A stretch of DNA of 5,987 nt, taken from the NCBI GenBank assembly GCA_905212345.1, contig CAJMEC010000071.1, positions 1 to 5,987 of the forward strand. The letters are read 5' to 3'. The notes beneath the pieces are model-generated. The model worked only from the letters and a program-made list of their open reading frames with translations, did not search any database and was not told where the DNA came from. This document shows, one piece after another, positions 1 through 5,956 of the stretch. Positions within the stretch are counted from its first letter, which is position 1. Each line of letters starts with the position of its first letter. This DNA comes from an uncultured Sutterella sp. Lineage in GTDB: Bacteria; Pseudomonadota; Gammaproteobacteria; Burkholderiales; Burkholderiaceae_F. A program made the translations under genes and the position numbers.

Positions 1-65
1 CCGGATACTCACGCTTATCGGTTCGTTGATCAATTTTTAAAGAACATTTCGTTGCTCTTTCGAGC
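1..65 (-). promoter_or_regulatory. rRNA operon leader with boxB-like hairpin and boxA antitermination site
   Basis: Read on the minus strand, GCTC-GAAA-GAGC (54-65) forms a perfect 4-bp stem with a GNRA tetraloop. It is followed by TGTTCTTTAAAAATT (32-46), close to the rRNA boxA core TGCTCTTTAACA. The boxB-then-boxA order is that of known rrn leaders, where the sites load Nus antitermination factors. Downstream the strand reads CCGATAAGCGTGAG, which I recall from betaproteobacterial 16S leaders. The 16S gene itself would lie beyond base 1 and is not seen, so its presence is inferred. Confidence 0.8.
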
Positions 66-79
66 TGACGAGTTTGAGA

Positions 80-107
80 ATTATAAGACTCAAATTCGTC
101 TTGTCAA
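80..107 (-). promoter_or_regulatory. rRNA operon promoter P2 (proximal), perfect consensus hexamers
   Basis: The minus strand carries TTGACA (102-107), a 16-base spacer and TATAAT (80-85), so both sigma70 hexamers match consensus exactly. Transcription would start near base 73 and run left into the boxB/boxA leader. An A/T-rich tract (about 117-145 on the plus strand, mostly A on the minus strand) lies just upstream and could act as an UP element for the RNA polymerase alpha subunit. A short inverted repeat, TTTGAG/CTCAAA (73-78 and 89-94), brackets the -10 box. Confidence 0.85.
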
Positions 108-177
108 GTCCTTTCGAAAATATTTTTCATTTTCTTTTTTTTCACTTGACTGCCACCTCGCGGCGACAAGGATGTGT

Positions 178-206
178 ATTATGCATTGTCTTTTTACTGA
201 TGTCAA
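178..206 (-). promoter_or_regulatory. rRNA operon promoter P1 (distal)
   Basis: The minus strand carries TTGACA (201-206), a 17-base spacer and CATAAT (178-183), with one mismatch in the -10. The predicted start near base 171 lies about 98 bases upstream of the P2 start, similar to the tandem P1/P2 layout of enterobacterial rrn operons. A strongly A/T-rich stretch at 207-245 sits where an UP element would be. No Fis site or stringent-control discriminator can be assigned with confidence by eye. Confidence 0.75.
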
Positions 207-240
207 GAAATCTTTTAAAAATTTTTCTTTACAAAGTTTT

Positions 241-269
241 TTCTCATTTATCGGGCCCTTCTCTATCAT
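241..269 (+). promoter_or_regulatory. possible promoter for dsbC
   Basis: On the plus strand TTCTCA (241-246), a 17-base spacer and TATCAT (264-269) give 4/6 and 5/6 matches to the sigma70 hexamers. The predicted start near 276 would leave a leader of about 25 bases before the ATG at 301. The match is modest and rests on position as much as sequence. If real, it lies back to back with the UP region of rRNA promoter P1. Confidence 0.3.
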
Positions 270-300
270 TTCAAGCATTCAATTCGATAATGAGAAAGTC

Positions 301-1002
301 ATGAGAAAAGCTTTTTTGATCGCCCCTCTTTTAGCGGCTGCTTCCATCGCTTTTGCCGCTCCTTCTGACGCAGACCGAGTAAAAGTATTGGTTAAGCAAA
401 AAATGAATATTGAAGCAACCAGTGCAAAACGCCTGCCCATGGGTCTTTATGAAGTTGTCGCTGATCGCAATCTTTTATATGTAGATAAGGATGTAAAGTT
501 TTTATTTGCCGGTCATATTTACGACATCGCCAATCAAAAAGACTTAACCCAAGCTCGTTTAGATGATTTATCAAAGATCGATATAAAAGGTTTGCCTCTT
601 GATCAAGCAATCAAAACTGTTCATGGCAAGGGCGAACGTAATTTATACATTTTCGCGGATCCCTATTGCAGTTTTTGTCAGCGCTTAGAACACACACTGA
701 AGGATCTGGATAACGTCACCATTTATACCTTTGTCACGCCTTTGATGAATTCTGCCACCATGGTTGACAGAATCCATTGCGCCGCCAATCCTGAAAAAGC
801 ATGGAACGATTGGATGCTTGAGCAAAAAGAGCCACCGGAACTACCCAAAAACTGTAAAACCGATACGGGTAACAAGAACATGATCCTATTTAACCGTTTC
901 GGACTAGAAGGGTTGCCTACTATGTACTTTGATGATGGTTACCGCTTAGAGGGCGCTGTTAGCCTTGAGGAAATTGAAAAACGCTTCAAAGAAGTGAAGT
1001 AA
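301..1002 (+). CDS. dsbC: DsbC-type periplasmic protein disulfide isomerase
   Basis: The 233-residue precursor is a thioredoxin-fold disulfide isomerase. Family members act in the periplasm as V-shaped dimers that reshuffle wrong disulfides and are kept reduced by DsbD. Residues 1-19 form a signal peptide (MRK, hydrophobic core, AFA before AP). An N-terminal dimerisation-like domain spans about 20-90, then a linker, then the catalytic domain with active site CSFC at 123-126. Cys160 and Cys185 match the second, structural disulfide of E. coli DsbC. The cis-proline is Pro206, but Leu205 precedes it where DsbC normally has Thr. The reading frame stays open upstream to about base 52, but that part covers the rRNA promoters and lacks a signal peptide, so ATG 301 is chosen. 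The ribosome site is weak (GAGAAAG, 2 bases away). The gene stands alone and ends at a terminator. Its family is fairly sure; DsbC versus DsbG rests on the second cysteine pair. Confidence 0.88.
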   Translation: MRKAFLIAPLLAAASIAFAAPSDADRVKVLVKQKMNIEATSAKRLPMGLYEVVADRNLLYVDKDVKFLFAGHIYDIANQKDLTQARLDDLSKIDIKGLPLDQAIKTVHGKGERNLYIFADPYCSFCQRLEHTLKDLDNVTIYTFVTPLMNSATMVDRIHCAANPEKAWNDWMLEQKEPPELPKNCKTDTGNKNMILFNRFGLEGLPTMYFDDGYRLEGAVSLEEIEKRFKEVK

Positions 1003-1010
1003 TTTTGACT

Positions 1011-1038
1011 GGCGACTGATAAAAACAGTCGCCTTTTT
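1011..1038 (+). terminator. intrinsic terminator of dsbC
   Basis: GGCGACTG (1011-1018) and CAGTCGCC (1026-1033) form a perfect 8-bp stem around a 7-base A-rich loop, followed at once by TTTTT. It begins 8 bases after the dsbC stop codon. This is a textbook Rho-independent terminator and separates dsbC from the permease gene. Confidence 0.93.
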
Positions 1039-1162
1039 CTAAGTGTAAGAACCTATTTCACACGTACTTCATCATTCCAAGCGTAATATACTGAGGGTGT
1101 TCAATTAAGTTTTGCCTTTCTATATTTAACGATTAACTGAATTCTTCTCTTGAGTTACTCCC

Positions 1163-1957
1163 ATGATTGAATTTGTCGAACTTTTTGTTGTAGGCATCGG
1201 CGTTGGCGCATTTGGCGCATTAGTCGGTATCGGAGGCGGCATGATTATGGTGCCGCTTTTTATGTTGACAATGATGGCTCCTAACGGCTCTACATTCGAA
1301 AACGTTCAGCAAGTTATCGGAACGAGTTTATTTGGTGTTCTACTTAATGCTCTTTCCGGTACATGGGCCTACATCAGGCAACACAAAGTAATGTTCCGAG
1401 CGGCCGTTCCGTTTGCTTTAGCAACTGTTCCTGGCGCCTTTATGGGAAGCTACATTACAGACTACTTCACTGGCAACAGTTTCTCACTTATTTTCGGTTC
1501 CGCGCTGTGCATTTTAGCTATTCTCATGTACAGCAAATCTAAATCAAAAAAAGCCAATGTCTCTTCCGTTAACTTCTCGGTTGAAACTGCACACTTTAAT
1601 GTCTTATTAGGTGTGGCCCTTTCTTTTATTGTCGGATTCCTGTCTTCGATCCTCGGCATTGGCGGCGGAGTTATTCATGTGCCGATGATGGTCTTTATTT
1701 TGGGCTTTCCTGCTCACATTGCCGTTGCTACTTCGACATTCATTTTGATGGTTAGCTCCTGCGTAGGCGTCATCAGCCACGCCGCTCTCAATCATATCGT
1801 TTGGATCCCTGCCATTGCGGTTGGGTGCGGGGCTATGGTTGGCGCACAAATCGGCGCTCTATTATCAAAGAGAAGCCGCCCTCGCATCATCATCGTTTTA
1901 CTATCCTGCGTGATGTTTATTTTGGGCGGCCAATTTATTTATCGCGGGCTTTTCTAA
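1163..1957 (+). CDS. TauE/SafE (TSUP) family membrane permease
   Basis: The 264-residue inner-membrane protein belongs to the TauE/SafE (TSUP, old DUF81) family. Characterised relatives move sulfite, sulfoacetate, thiosulfate or other small organic sulfur anions; the substrate cannot be read from sequence. The two-fold internal repeat is visible: each half opens with a membrane segment carrying a glycine motif before a proline, GIGGGMIMVP (22-31) and GIGGGVIHVP (165-174). About eight hydrophobic segments are seen (roughly 5-37, 50-68, 80-97, 106-122, 147-180 as a pair or bent helix, 187-207, 212-235, 240-260), split by a short basic loop (124-130, SKSKSKK). The length is normal. ATG 1163 is preceded only by a weak TTGAG eight bases upstream. 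No sulfur-metabolism gene is adjacent, so context gives no hint of substrate. It appears to be transcribed alone, behind the dsbC terminator. Generic annotation is safer than a named gene. Confidence 0.9.
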   Translation: MIEFVELFVVGIGVGAFGALVGIGGGMIMVPLFMLTMMAPNGSTFENVQQVIGTSLFGVLLNALSGTWAYIRQHKVMFRAAVPFALATVPGAFMGSYITDYFTGNSFSLIFGSALCILAILMYSKSKSKKANVSSVNFSVETAHFNVLLGVALSFIVGFLSSILGIGGGVIHVPMMVFILGFPAHIAVATSTFILMVSSCVGVISHAALNHIVWIPAIAVGCGAMVGAQIGALLSKRSRPRIIIVLLSCVMFILGGQFIYRGLF

Positions 1958-1960
1958 GCG

Positions 1961-3127
1961 CTAGTTGGCTTGCGGCGTCATTCCATTAGGCAATAACACC
2001 CAAGCTTTCACCTGGCTGTTTTGTTTGCCGGCAGCCACTGCCGCTTCATCCCCGCTTCCCCAATAAAAGTCAAAGCGAATCGGGCCTTTGATGGCGCCCC
2101 CTGTATCCTGAGCAACCACGGCTCGCGTGAATTTCATATCGGGGTTGCTTTGTTCGACATCCACAACAATAGGCCAACCCAATTGGTAATAACGCCTGTC
2201 AACTGCAACAGAGCCTTTATCCGTCAGAGGAACGCCTTGCGCGCCAATCGGCCCTTCATTGGGATCCTGATCCTTTCGTTCAATGAAGAAAACATAACTA
2301 GGATTTTGATTCAAAACAGCCTGTACTTTTTTGGGATTTTCCTTTGCCCAAGCTTGGATGCTTTGCATCGATAATTCGTGGCTCTTTAAGTACCCCTGGC
2401 GAACCAAATAATTACCGATTCCACGGTATGGATGCCCGTTTACATCACCGTAACCGACGCGCATGTAGGATCCATCCGGTAGAACGATACGTCCAGAGCC
2501 TTGCACCTGAAGAAAGAATGCCGCCACCGGGTCCTCTACCCATGCAATCGCGTATTTATCTAGGTTCCGTTTAGCAAGTTGAGCCCGGGAATCGTACGGA
2601 ACCAAGCGATTTCCTTCTATTTGCCCCCTTAAACGCATTCCTTTTAATTGAGGATAAATTTCAGCCAAATCCACGGTAATTAGGTCAGATGGCATAGTGT
2701 GCAATGGATAAATGTATGGGGCCTTTTTCTTGCGACTTCCGTAAAGAATAGGTTCGTAATAGCCAGTCATTTTCCCACTATCGCTGACACTGACCATGCC
2801 GCTTTGATCAACTGTTTCCGCAATAGCTTGATACGGCGTGAAATAAGCTGAAAAGAATGTTTTCGCTTGATTTATCGGCAAAAATTTTGCCTTTGCGCAA
2901 ACTTCTTCCCAACCGGGACGGCTCGCCATTTTTTCACACGACTCTTTAAAAGCTGCCAACGCCGGTTGCCAATTTTCCTCAGGCATCGCCGGCAACTGGG
3001 CATAATCAACGGGTTTTAGAGATAACTTAACCTCTCCTGGTTTCGTCGGTTTTTCAGGAGGTGTAGTTGTACACGCAGCCAACAAACTTGCAATGGCGGT
3101 GAAAAGGCAAATTCGACTCAATCGCAT
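1961..3127 (-). CDS. mltA: membrane-bound lytic murein transglycosylase A (MltA)
   Basis: The 388-residue lipoprotein cleaves the MurNAc-GlcNAc bond of peptidoglycan, leaving 1,6-anhydro-MurNAc ends, from the inner face of the outer membrane. The signal sequence (1-18) ends in lipobox LAAC with Cys19 as the lipidated residue, followed by a Pro/Lys/Thr-rich tether. The MltA domain carries GYYEP (122-126), VPYDSRAQL and VQGSGRI (208-214). The C-terminal 3D (double-psi barrel) domain carries AQDTGGAIKG (339-348), RFD (351-353) and WGSGDEA. By analogy with E. coli MltA, Asp353 is the likely catalytic acid, with Asp341 also conserved. A TTG start 12 codons upstream would place polar residues before the signal peptide, so the ATG at 3125-3127, with GAGAAG four bases upstream, is chosen. 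It is slightly longer than E. coli MltA (365). It converges with the TSUP permease and diverges from rpe. Confidence 0.95.
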   Translation of the reverse strand: MRLSRICLFTAIASLLAACTTTPPEKPTKPGEVKLSLKPVDYAQLPAMPEENWQPALAAFKESCEKMASRPGWEEVCAKAKFLPINQAKTFFSAYFTPYQAIAETVDQSGMVSVSDSGKMTGYYEPILYGSRKKKAPYIYPLHTMPSDLITVDLAEIYPQLKGMRLRGQIEGNRLVPYDSRAQLAKRNLDKYAIAWVEDPVAAFFLQVQGSGRIVLPDGSYMRVGYGDVNGHPYRGIGNYLVRQGYLKSHELSMQSIQAWAKENPKKVQAVLNQNPSYVFFIERKDQDPNEGPIGAQGVPLTDKGSVAVDRRYYQLGWPIVVDVEQSNPDMKFTRAVVAQDTGGAIKGPIRFDFYWGSGDEAAVAAGKQNSQVKAWVLLPNGMTPQAN

Positions 3128-3233
3128 GGTTCTTCTCTGAAATAGTATTCGAGCATTGTACAAAATAGCGCCTTGATCTTTGGCTCTCGGTTACAATTGG
3201 TGCATCTTTATTTTTCTTGTTGGGAAAGAGCCC
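3128..3233. promoter_or_regulatory. divergent promoter region between mltA and rpe
   Basis: This 106-base gap must hold the start signals of both mltA (leftward) and the rpe operon (rightward). A -10-like TACAAT occurs on each strand: minus strand at 3155-3160 and plus strand at 3192-3197. Neither has a good -35 at 16-18 bases, so the assignments are tentative. TTGTACAA (3156-3163) is a perfect 8-base palindrome overlapping the mltA-side hexamer. The rpe ribosome site GGGAAAGAG ends at 3230, three bases before ATG. Confidence 0.4.
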
Positions 3234-3998
3234 ATGTCAATTTTCAGCCGCCCCAAACCTTCGTCCAAGTGTCGTATCGCACCCTCTATTCTTTCCGCTG
3301 ATTTCGCCAGACTTGGCGAAGAGGTCAGAGATGTCGTTCAAGCCGGTGCTGATTGGATTCACTTTGATGTAATGGATAACCATTATGTTCCCAATCTCAC
3401 AATTGGCCCTATGGTCTGTGAAGCCATTCGTCCCCACGTGCAAGTGCCGATCGACGTACATTTGATGGTTGAACCCGTTGACAGCATTATTCCTATGTTT
3501 GCCAAAGCCGGTGCCAACTACATTACGTTTCACTGCGAAGCAACGAGACACATCGATCGCACACTCTCTCTGATTCACGATTGTGGCTGCAAAGCAGGTT
3601 TGGTGTTTAACCCTTCCACTTCACTAAACTACCTTGAATACGTTCTCGATAAAGTCGATTTGGTTTTACTGATGAGCGTTAACCCCGGGTTTGGTGGACA
3701 ATCCTTTATTCCAGCCGTACTCAATAAAGTGGCAACCGCTCACAGCATTATTGACAGACACACTCGAGCCACCGGACACGAAATTTGTCTGGAAGTTGAC
3801 GGTGGTGTGAAAGTCGAAAATATCGGAGCATTAGCCGCGGCCGGTGCTGATACTTTTGTAGCCGGCAGCGCCATTTTCGGCAAAAAGAATCCCATCGGTT
3901 ACAAACAGGTCATCGATGAAATGCGACAATCCATCGATCACGACATGGAAATGTTGCGACGTAAAGAACTCGAGGAGATGAATAGAGATCGTGGCTAA
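3234..3998 (+). CDS. rpe: ribulose-phosphate 3-epimerase
   Basis: The 254-residue cytoplasmic enzyme interconverts ribulose 5-phosphate and xylulose 5-phosphate in the pentose phosphate pathway (and in the Calvin cycle where present). It is a (beta/alpha)8 barrel with all the family signatures: IAPSILSADF (15-24), HFDVMDNHYVPNLTIGP (43-59), DVHLMV (74-79), MSVNPGFGGQSF (147-158) and EVDGGV (187-192). His43, Asp45, His76 and Asp189 match the metal-binding set, with Asp45 and Asp189 as the acid/base pair. ATG 3234 is chosen for its GGGAAAGAG ribosome site; an upstream TTG at 3180 has no support. At 254 residues it exceeds the usual 220-230, through about 12 extra residues before the barrel and a charged helix-like tail (about 230-254). 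It is the first gene of the rpe-gph-lprI-like-ung operon and overlaps gph by 8 bases. Confidence 0.97.
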   Translation: MSIFSRPKPSSKCRIAPSILSADFARLGEEVRDVVQAGADWIHFDVMDNHYVPNLTIGPMVCEAIRPHVQVPIDVHLMVEPVDSIIPMFAKAGANYITFHCEATRHIDRTLSLIHDCGCKAGLVFNPSTSLNYLEYVLDKVDLVLLMSVNPGFGGQSFIPAVLNKVATAHSIIDRHTRATGHEICLEVDGGVKVENIGALAAAGADTFVAGSAIFGKKNPIGYKQVIDEMRQSIDHDMEMLRRKELEEMNRDRG

Positions 3999-4683
3999 CA
4001 CATTGTTATTTGACTTAGATGGCACTTTATTGGATTCCGTTGATGATCTGACAGTTGCCATCAATAACACCTTGACTTCGCTTGCTTTAAAAACGATTAC
4101 GCGCAATGACGTCACTTTGTTTATCGGCAAGGGAGCAAAGGTGCTGGTGCAGAGGGCGTTAGAAAAATCTTGTGGGGAAAAGCCCGATGAAAATACGGTG
4201 TTTAAAATCCTTCCCCGCTACCTCTCAGAGATGAAATTAGCGGAAGGAACCAGGACAAAACAACTGCCCGGTGTTCCACAAAGCCTAAAAGCTCTCCAAA
4301 AAGCCGGTTTTAAAATGGCCATTGTCACTAATAAACCGGCCGCTATCGCCAGACGTCTAGCCTCTCAATTTGATCTGATGCCTTACTTTGAAACCATTTT
4401 GGGTGCCGGCGACGTTACCAGCGTCAAGCCCAATCCAGAAATGTTAATAGAGGCTGCTCACCGCATGGGAGTTTCTATTCGTGACTGTGTTATGATCGGT
4501 GACTCAATGAATGATTCGTTGGCGGCACGCAATGCCGGCATACGTGCATATTTATTGAAAACAGGGTATAACGAAGGCGTTGTTATCGACCAATGGGCAA
4601 AAGAGAACGCCCCGGACGATCTTGTCTTTAACACCATGACAGAGTTGTCAGAATATCTTATAAATGAACGGAGAACAACGTGA
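3991..4683 (+). CDS. gph: phosphoglycolate phosphatase (HAD superfamily)
   Basis: The 230-residue cytoplasmic HAD hydrolase removes phosphate from 2-phosphoglycolate, which arises from repair of 3'-phosphoglycolate DNA ends or from oxygenase side reactions. Motif I is FDLDGTLLDS with nucleophile Asp8 and acid/base Asp10. Motif II is IVTNKP with Thr113, motif III is KPNPEM with Lys146, and motif IV is MIGDSMNDSLAA with Asp171 and Asp175. A helical cap domain (about 17-85) between motifs I and II marks subclass I. GTG 3991 is the only plausible start, because an in-frame TGA lies at 3979-3981; a GAGGAG at 3972-3977 is rather far (13 bases). It overlaps the end of rpe by 8 bases and the next gene by 4. 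The rpe-gph pairing supports Gph over another HAD phosphatase. Exact substrate preference cannot be proved from sequence. Confidence 0.94.
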   Translation: MANTLLFDLDGTLLDSVDDLTVAINNTLTSLALKTITRNDVTLFIGKGAKVLVQRALEKSCGEKPDENTVFKILPRYLSEMKLAEGTRTKQLPGVPQSLKALQKAGFKMAIVTNKPAAIARRLASQFDLMPYFETILGAGDVTSVKPNPEMLIEAAHRMGVSIRDCVMIGDSMNDSLAARNAGIRAYLLKTGYNEGVVIDQWAKENAPDDLVFNTMTELSEYLINERRTT

Positions 4684-5084
4684 AAAAAATTCTCTTGCTC
4701 AGCTCTCTGCTTGCTTTGATGGTTCCATGTGTCTCTAATGCCCAAGACACCATCGAACAGTGCTACAAATCAGCCACAACGACCTTGGCCGTTCGCGAAT
4801 GCTTAAAAAAAGAATTGCAGCAGACCCGCGATGAATACCGCGAAACACTTGAAAAGCTCACTCAACAGGCCGGTGAACTTGATCGTGTAACAGGCCGAAA
4901 TGAAGCCTTGCCGGCTTTGGAAAAAGCCAATACAGCTTTTGACCGTTATGTTGCTGAACAATGCCGCTTTGAAGAAAAAATGATGGGTGGCGGCTCCGGT
5001 TCCGGCGCTGCTAACTTGGCCTGTCAAATTAATCTCTTGCATATTCGCATGGGCGCTATTGAGTCCCATCTGAGTGCTCAATAG
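4680..5084 (+). CDS. secreted LprI-like (DUF1311-type) four-cysteine protein
   Basis: The 134-residue precursor has a signal peptide (1-21, MKK, hydrophobic core, SNA before QDT). Cys17 lies inside the signal peptide after a proline, so it is not a lipobox and the product should be soluble in the periplasm. The mature part is mostly helical with a charged coiled-coil-like stretch (about 40-85). Four cysteines remain: Cys28, Cys41, Cys95 and Cys115. This spacing, with YVAEQC, a glycine-rich loop (MMGGGSGSG, 101-109) and a final LACQINLLHIRMGAIESHL-like helix, resembles the LprI N-terminal/DUF1311 family. Mycobacterial LprI inhibits lysozyme, but most family members are uncharacterised. Translation starts at GTG 4680, overlapping the gph TGA as GTGA, with GGAGA five bases upstream. 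It is co-transcribed with gph and ung. The family call is by pattern only and the function is unknown. Confidence 0.8.
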   Translation: MKKILLLSSLLALMVPCVSNAQDTIEQCYKSATTTLAVRECLKKELQQTRDEYRETLEKLTQQAGELDRVTGRNEALPALEKANTAFDRYVAEQCRFEEKMMGGGSGSGAANLACQINLLHIRMGAIESHLSAQ

Positions 5085-5099
5085 TCATCAAGCATCACA

Positions 5100-5828
5100 A
5101 TGCTATTGGATACTTCTGAAGTCAAAAAGGACTGGCAGCCTTTGCTGTCGTCCTTTTTTTCTAGTACAACCGGGCAATCACTCGTTGCCTATTTGCAAAA
5201 GCGTTTAAACGACGGCGCTGTTATTTATCCGAGCACTCCGTTTAAAGCCCTGGAATTGACCTCTTTGATGCAAACTCGGGTTGTCATCGTGGGACAAGAT
5301 CCCTATCACGGTCCAGGACAAGCTCAAGGCCTGGCTTTTCACGTGGCAGCGAACTGCAAAATTCCCCCAAGCCTGAAAAATATTCATAAAGAACTAACCA
5401 GAGATCTCGGAATAGCTGCACCAGACACCGGTGAGCTTTTTGGTTGGGCTAGTCAGGGCGTTTTGTTATTAAACGCAGTGCTTACCGTCGAAGACGGGAA
5501 ACCGGCCAGTCACGCCAAGAAAGGCTGGGAGGTTCTTACCGACAGCCTCTTAGCCGCTGCCGCCTCGGACTGCGCTCCTAAGGTTTTTATGCTTTGGGGA
5601 AATTACGCTCAATCCAAAGAAAAACTAATTAAGTCTTGCAATGGAAATCATCTGGTATTAACGGCTAACCACCCGTCACCATTATCCGCACTTAGACCTC
5701 CCGTTCCTTTCATCGGGTGCGGACATTTCTCTAAAGCCAATGATTGGCTTTGCGCTCATCAGCAAAAGCCCATTGTCTGGTCACGGTTCTGCAACTCTGA
5801 ATCTGAGCAACTTTCCCTTTCTTTTTAG
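5100..5828 (+). CDS. ung: uracil-DNA glycosylase, family 1
   Basis: The 242-residue enzyme removes uracil from DNA, starting base-excision repair of deaminated cytosine and misincorporated dUMP. Motif A, VGQDPYHGPGQAQGLAF (64-80), holds catalytic Asp67, Tyr69 (which excludes thymine) and Phe80 (stacks on uracil). IPPSLKNIHKEL (88-99) is the Pro-rich loop. LLLNAVLTVEDGKPASH (122-138) includes Asn125, the uracil-reading residue. HPSPLSA (191-197) supplies His191 and the minor-groove Leu loop. All key residues are present. The length exceeds E. coli Ung (229), partly through a Ser-rich tail ending LSLSF. ATG 5100 follows the previous stop by 15 bases and has no clear ribosome site, so translation may depend on coupling to the upstream gene. 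It is the last gene of the operon; no convincing GC-rich terminator follows. Confidence 0.97.
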   Translation: MLLDTSEVKKDWQPLLSSFFSSTTGQSLVAYLQKRLNDGAVIYPSTPFKALELTSLMQTRVVIVGQDPYHGPGQAQGLAFHVAANCKIPPSLKNIHKELTRDLGIAAPDTGELFGWASQGVLLLNAVLTVEDGKPASHAKKGWEVLTDSLLAAAASDCAPKVFMLWGNYAQSKEKLIKSCNGNHLVLTANHPSPLSALRPPVPFIGCGHFSKANDWLCAHQQKPIVWSRFCNSESEQLSLSF

Positions 5829-5878
5829 TTTCCTTTTATCAAGTAGCAAAAATTTTTATGTTTTTCGAAAAAACAATA

Positions 5879-5907
5879 CGTTACAAGCATTATGATTGTT
5901 TGCAACG
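5879..5907. repeat. imperfect inverted repeat between ung and the tRNA gene
   Basis: CGTTACAAGCA (5879-5889) can pair with TGTTTGCAACG (5897-5907) around a 7-base loop: 11 positions with one A-C mismatch and one G-T wobble. On the plus strand it is followed by TTCATTT, a poor T-tract; on the minus strand by a T-rich run. It could be a weak terminator for ung or a protein-binding site upstream of the tRNA promoter. Neither role is shown. Confidence 0.4.
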
Positions 5908-5927
5908 TTCATTTAAGAAAAAAGCAT

Positions 5928-5956
5928 TTGCAAAGCTATTTTTTTTCCTATAAAAT
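5928..5956 (+). promoter_or_regulatory. promoter of the tRNA gene at the right edge
   Basis: TTGCAA (5928-5933), a 17-base spacer and TAAAAT (5951-5956) give 5/6 matches in both hexamers (an overlapping TATAAA at 5949 would leave 15 bases). A GC-richer GCGAGACTC follows, as is common for stringently controlled stable-RNA promoters. Transcription would start near 5963, about 10 bases before the mature tRNA. An A-rich tract at 5911-5923 lies upstream. Confidence 0.65.

Noticed and set aside
52..300. N-terminal extension of the dsbC reading frame starting with TTG
   Set aside because: It lacks a signal peptide at its start, covers both rRNA promoters, and a clear signal peptide begins at ATG 301.
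1003..1162. Promoter for the TSUP permease
   Set aside because: TATATT and TTCACA-like hexamers occur but no pair has acceptable spacing and match, so none is annotated. Apart from the terminator nothing else is seen in this gap.
2021..2574. Plus-strand open frames within mltA
   Set aside because: They have no recognisable domains, follow the opposite strand of a clearly conserved gene, and lack start signals.
3128..3163. Longer MltA start (TTG at 3163, minus strand)
   Set aside because: It adds 12 polar and charged residues in front of a good lipoprotein signal sequence; the ATG at 3127 has a nearby purine-rich ribosome site.
3180..3233. Longer Rpe start (TTG at 3180)
   Set aside because: There is no ribosome site for it, it overlaps the probable promoter hexamer, and ATG 3234 has GGGAAAGAG just upstream.
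3237..4130. Minus-strand open frames opposite rpe and gph
   Set aside because: They are shadows of conserved plus-strand genes and their translations show no family features.
4735..4745. Lipobox reading of the LprI-like signal peptide at Cys17
   Set aside because: The sequence before the cysteine is MVP, which does not fit the lipobox; a signal peptidase I site (SNA before QDT) fits better.
5848..5876. AT-only hairpins (AAAAATTTTT and GTTTTTCGAAAAAAC) after ung as a terminator
   Set aside because: Stems of only A-T pairs without a GC-rich core are too weak for an intrinsic terminator, and such sequences arise readily by chance in this AT-rich gap.
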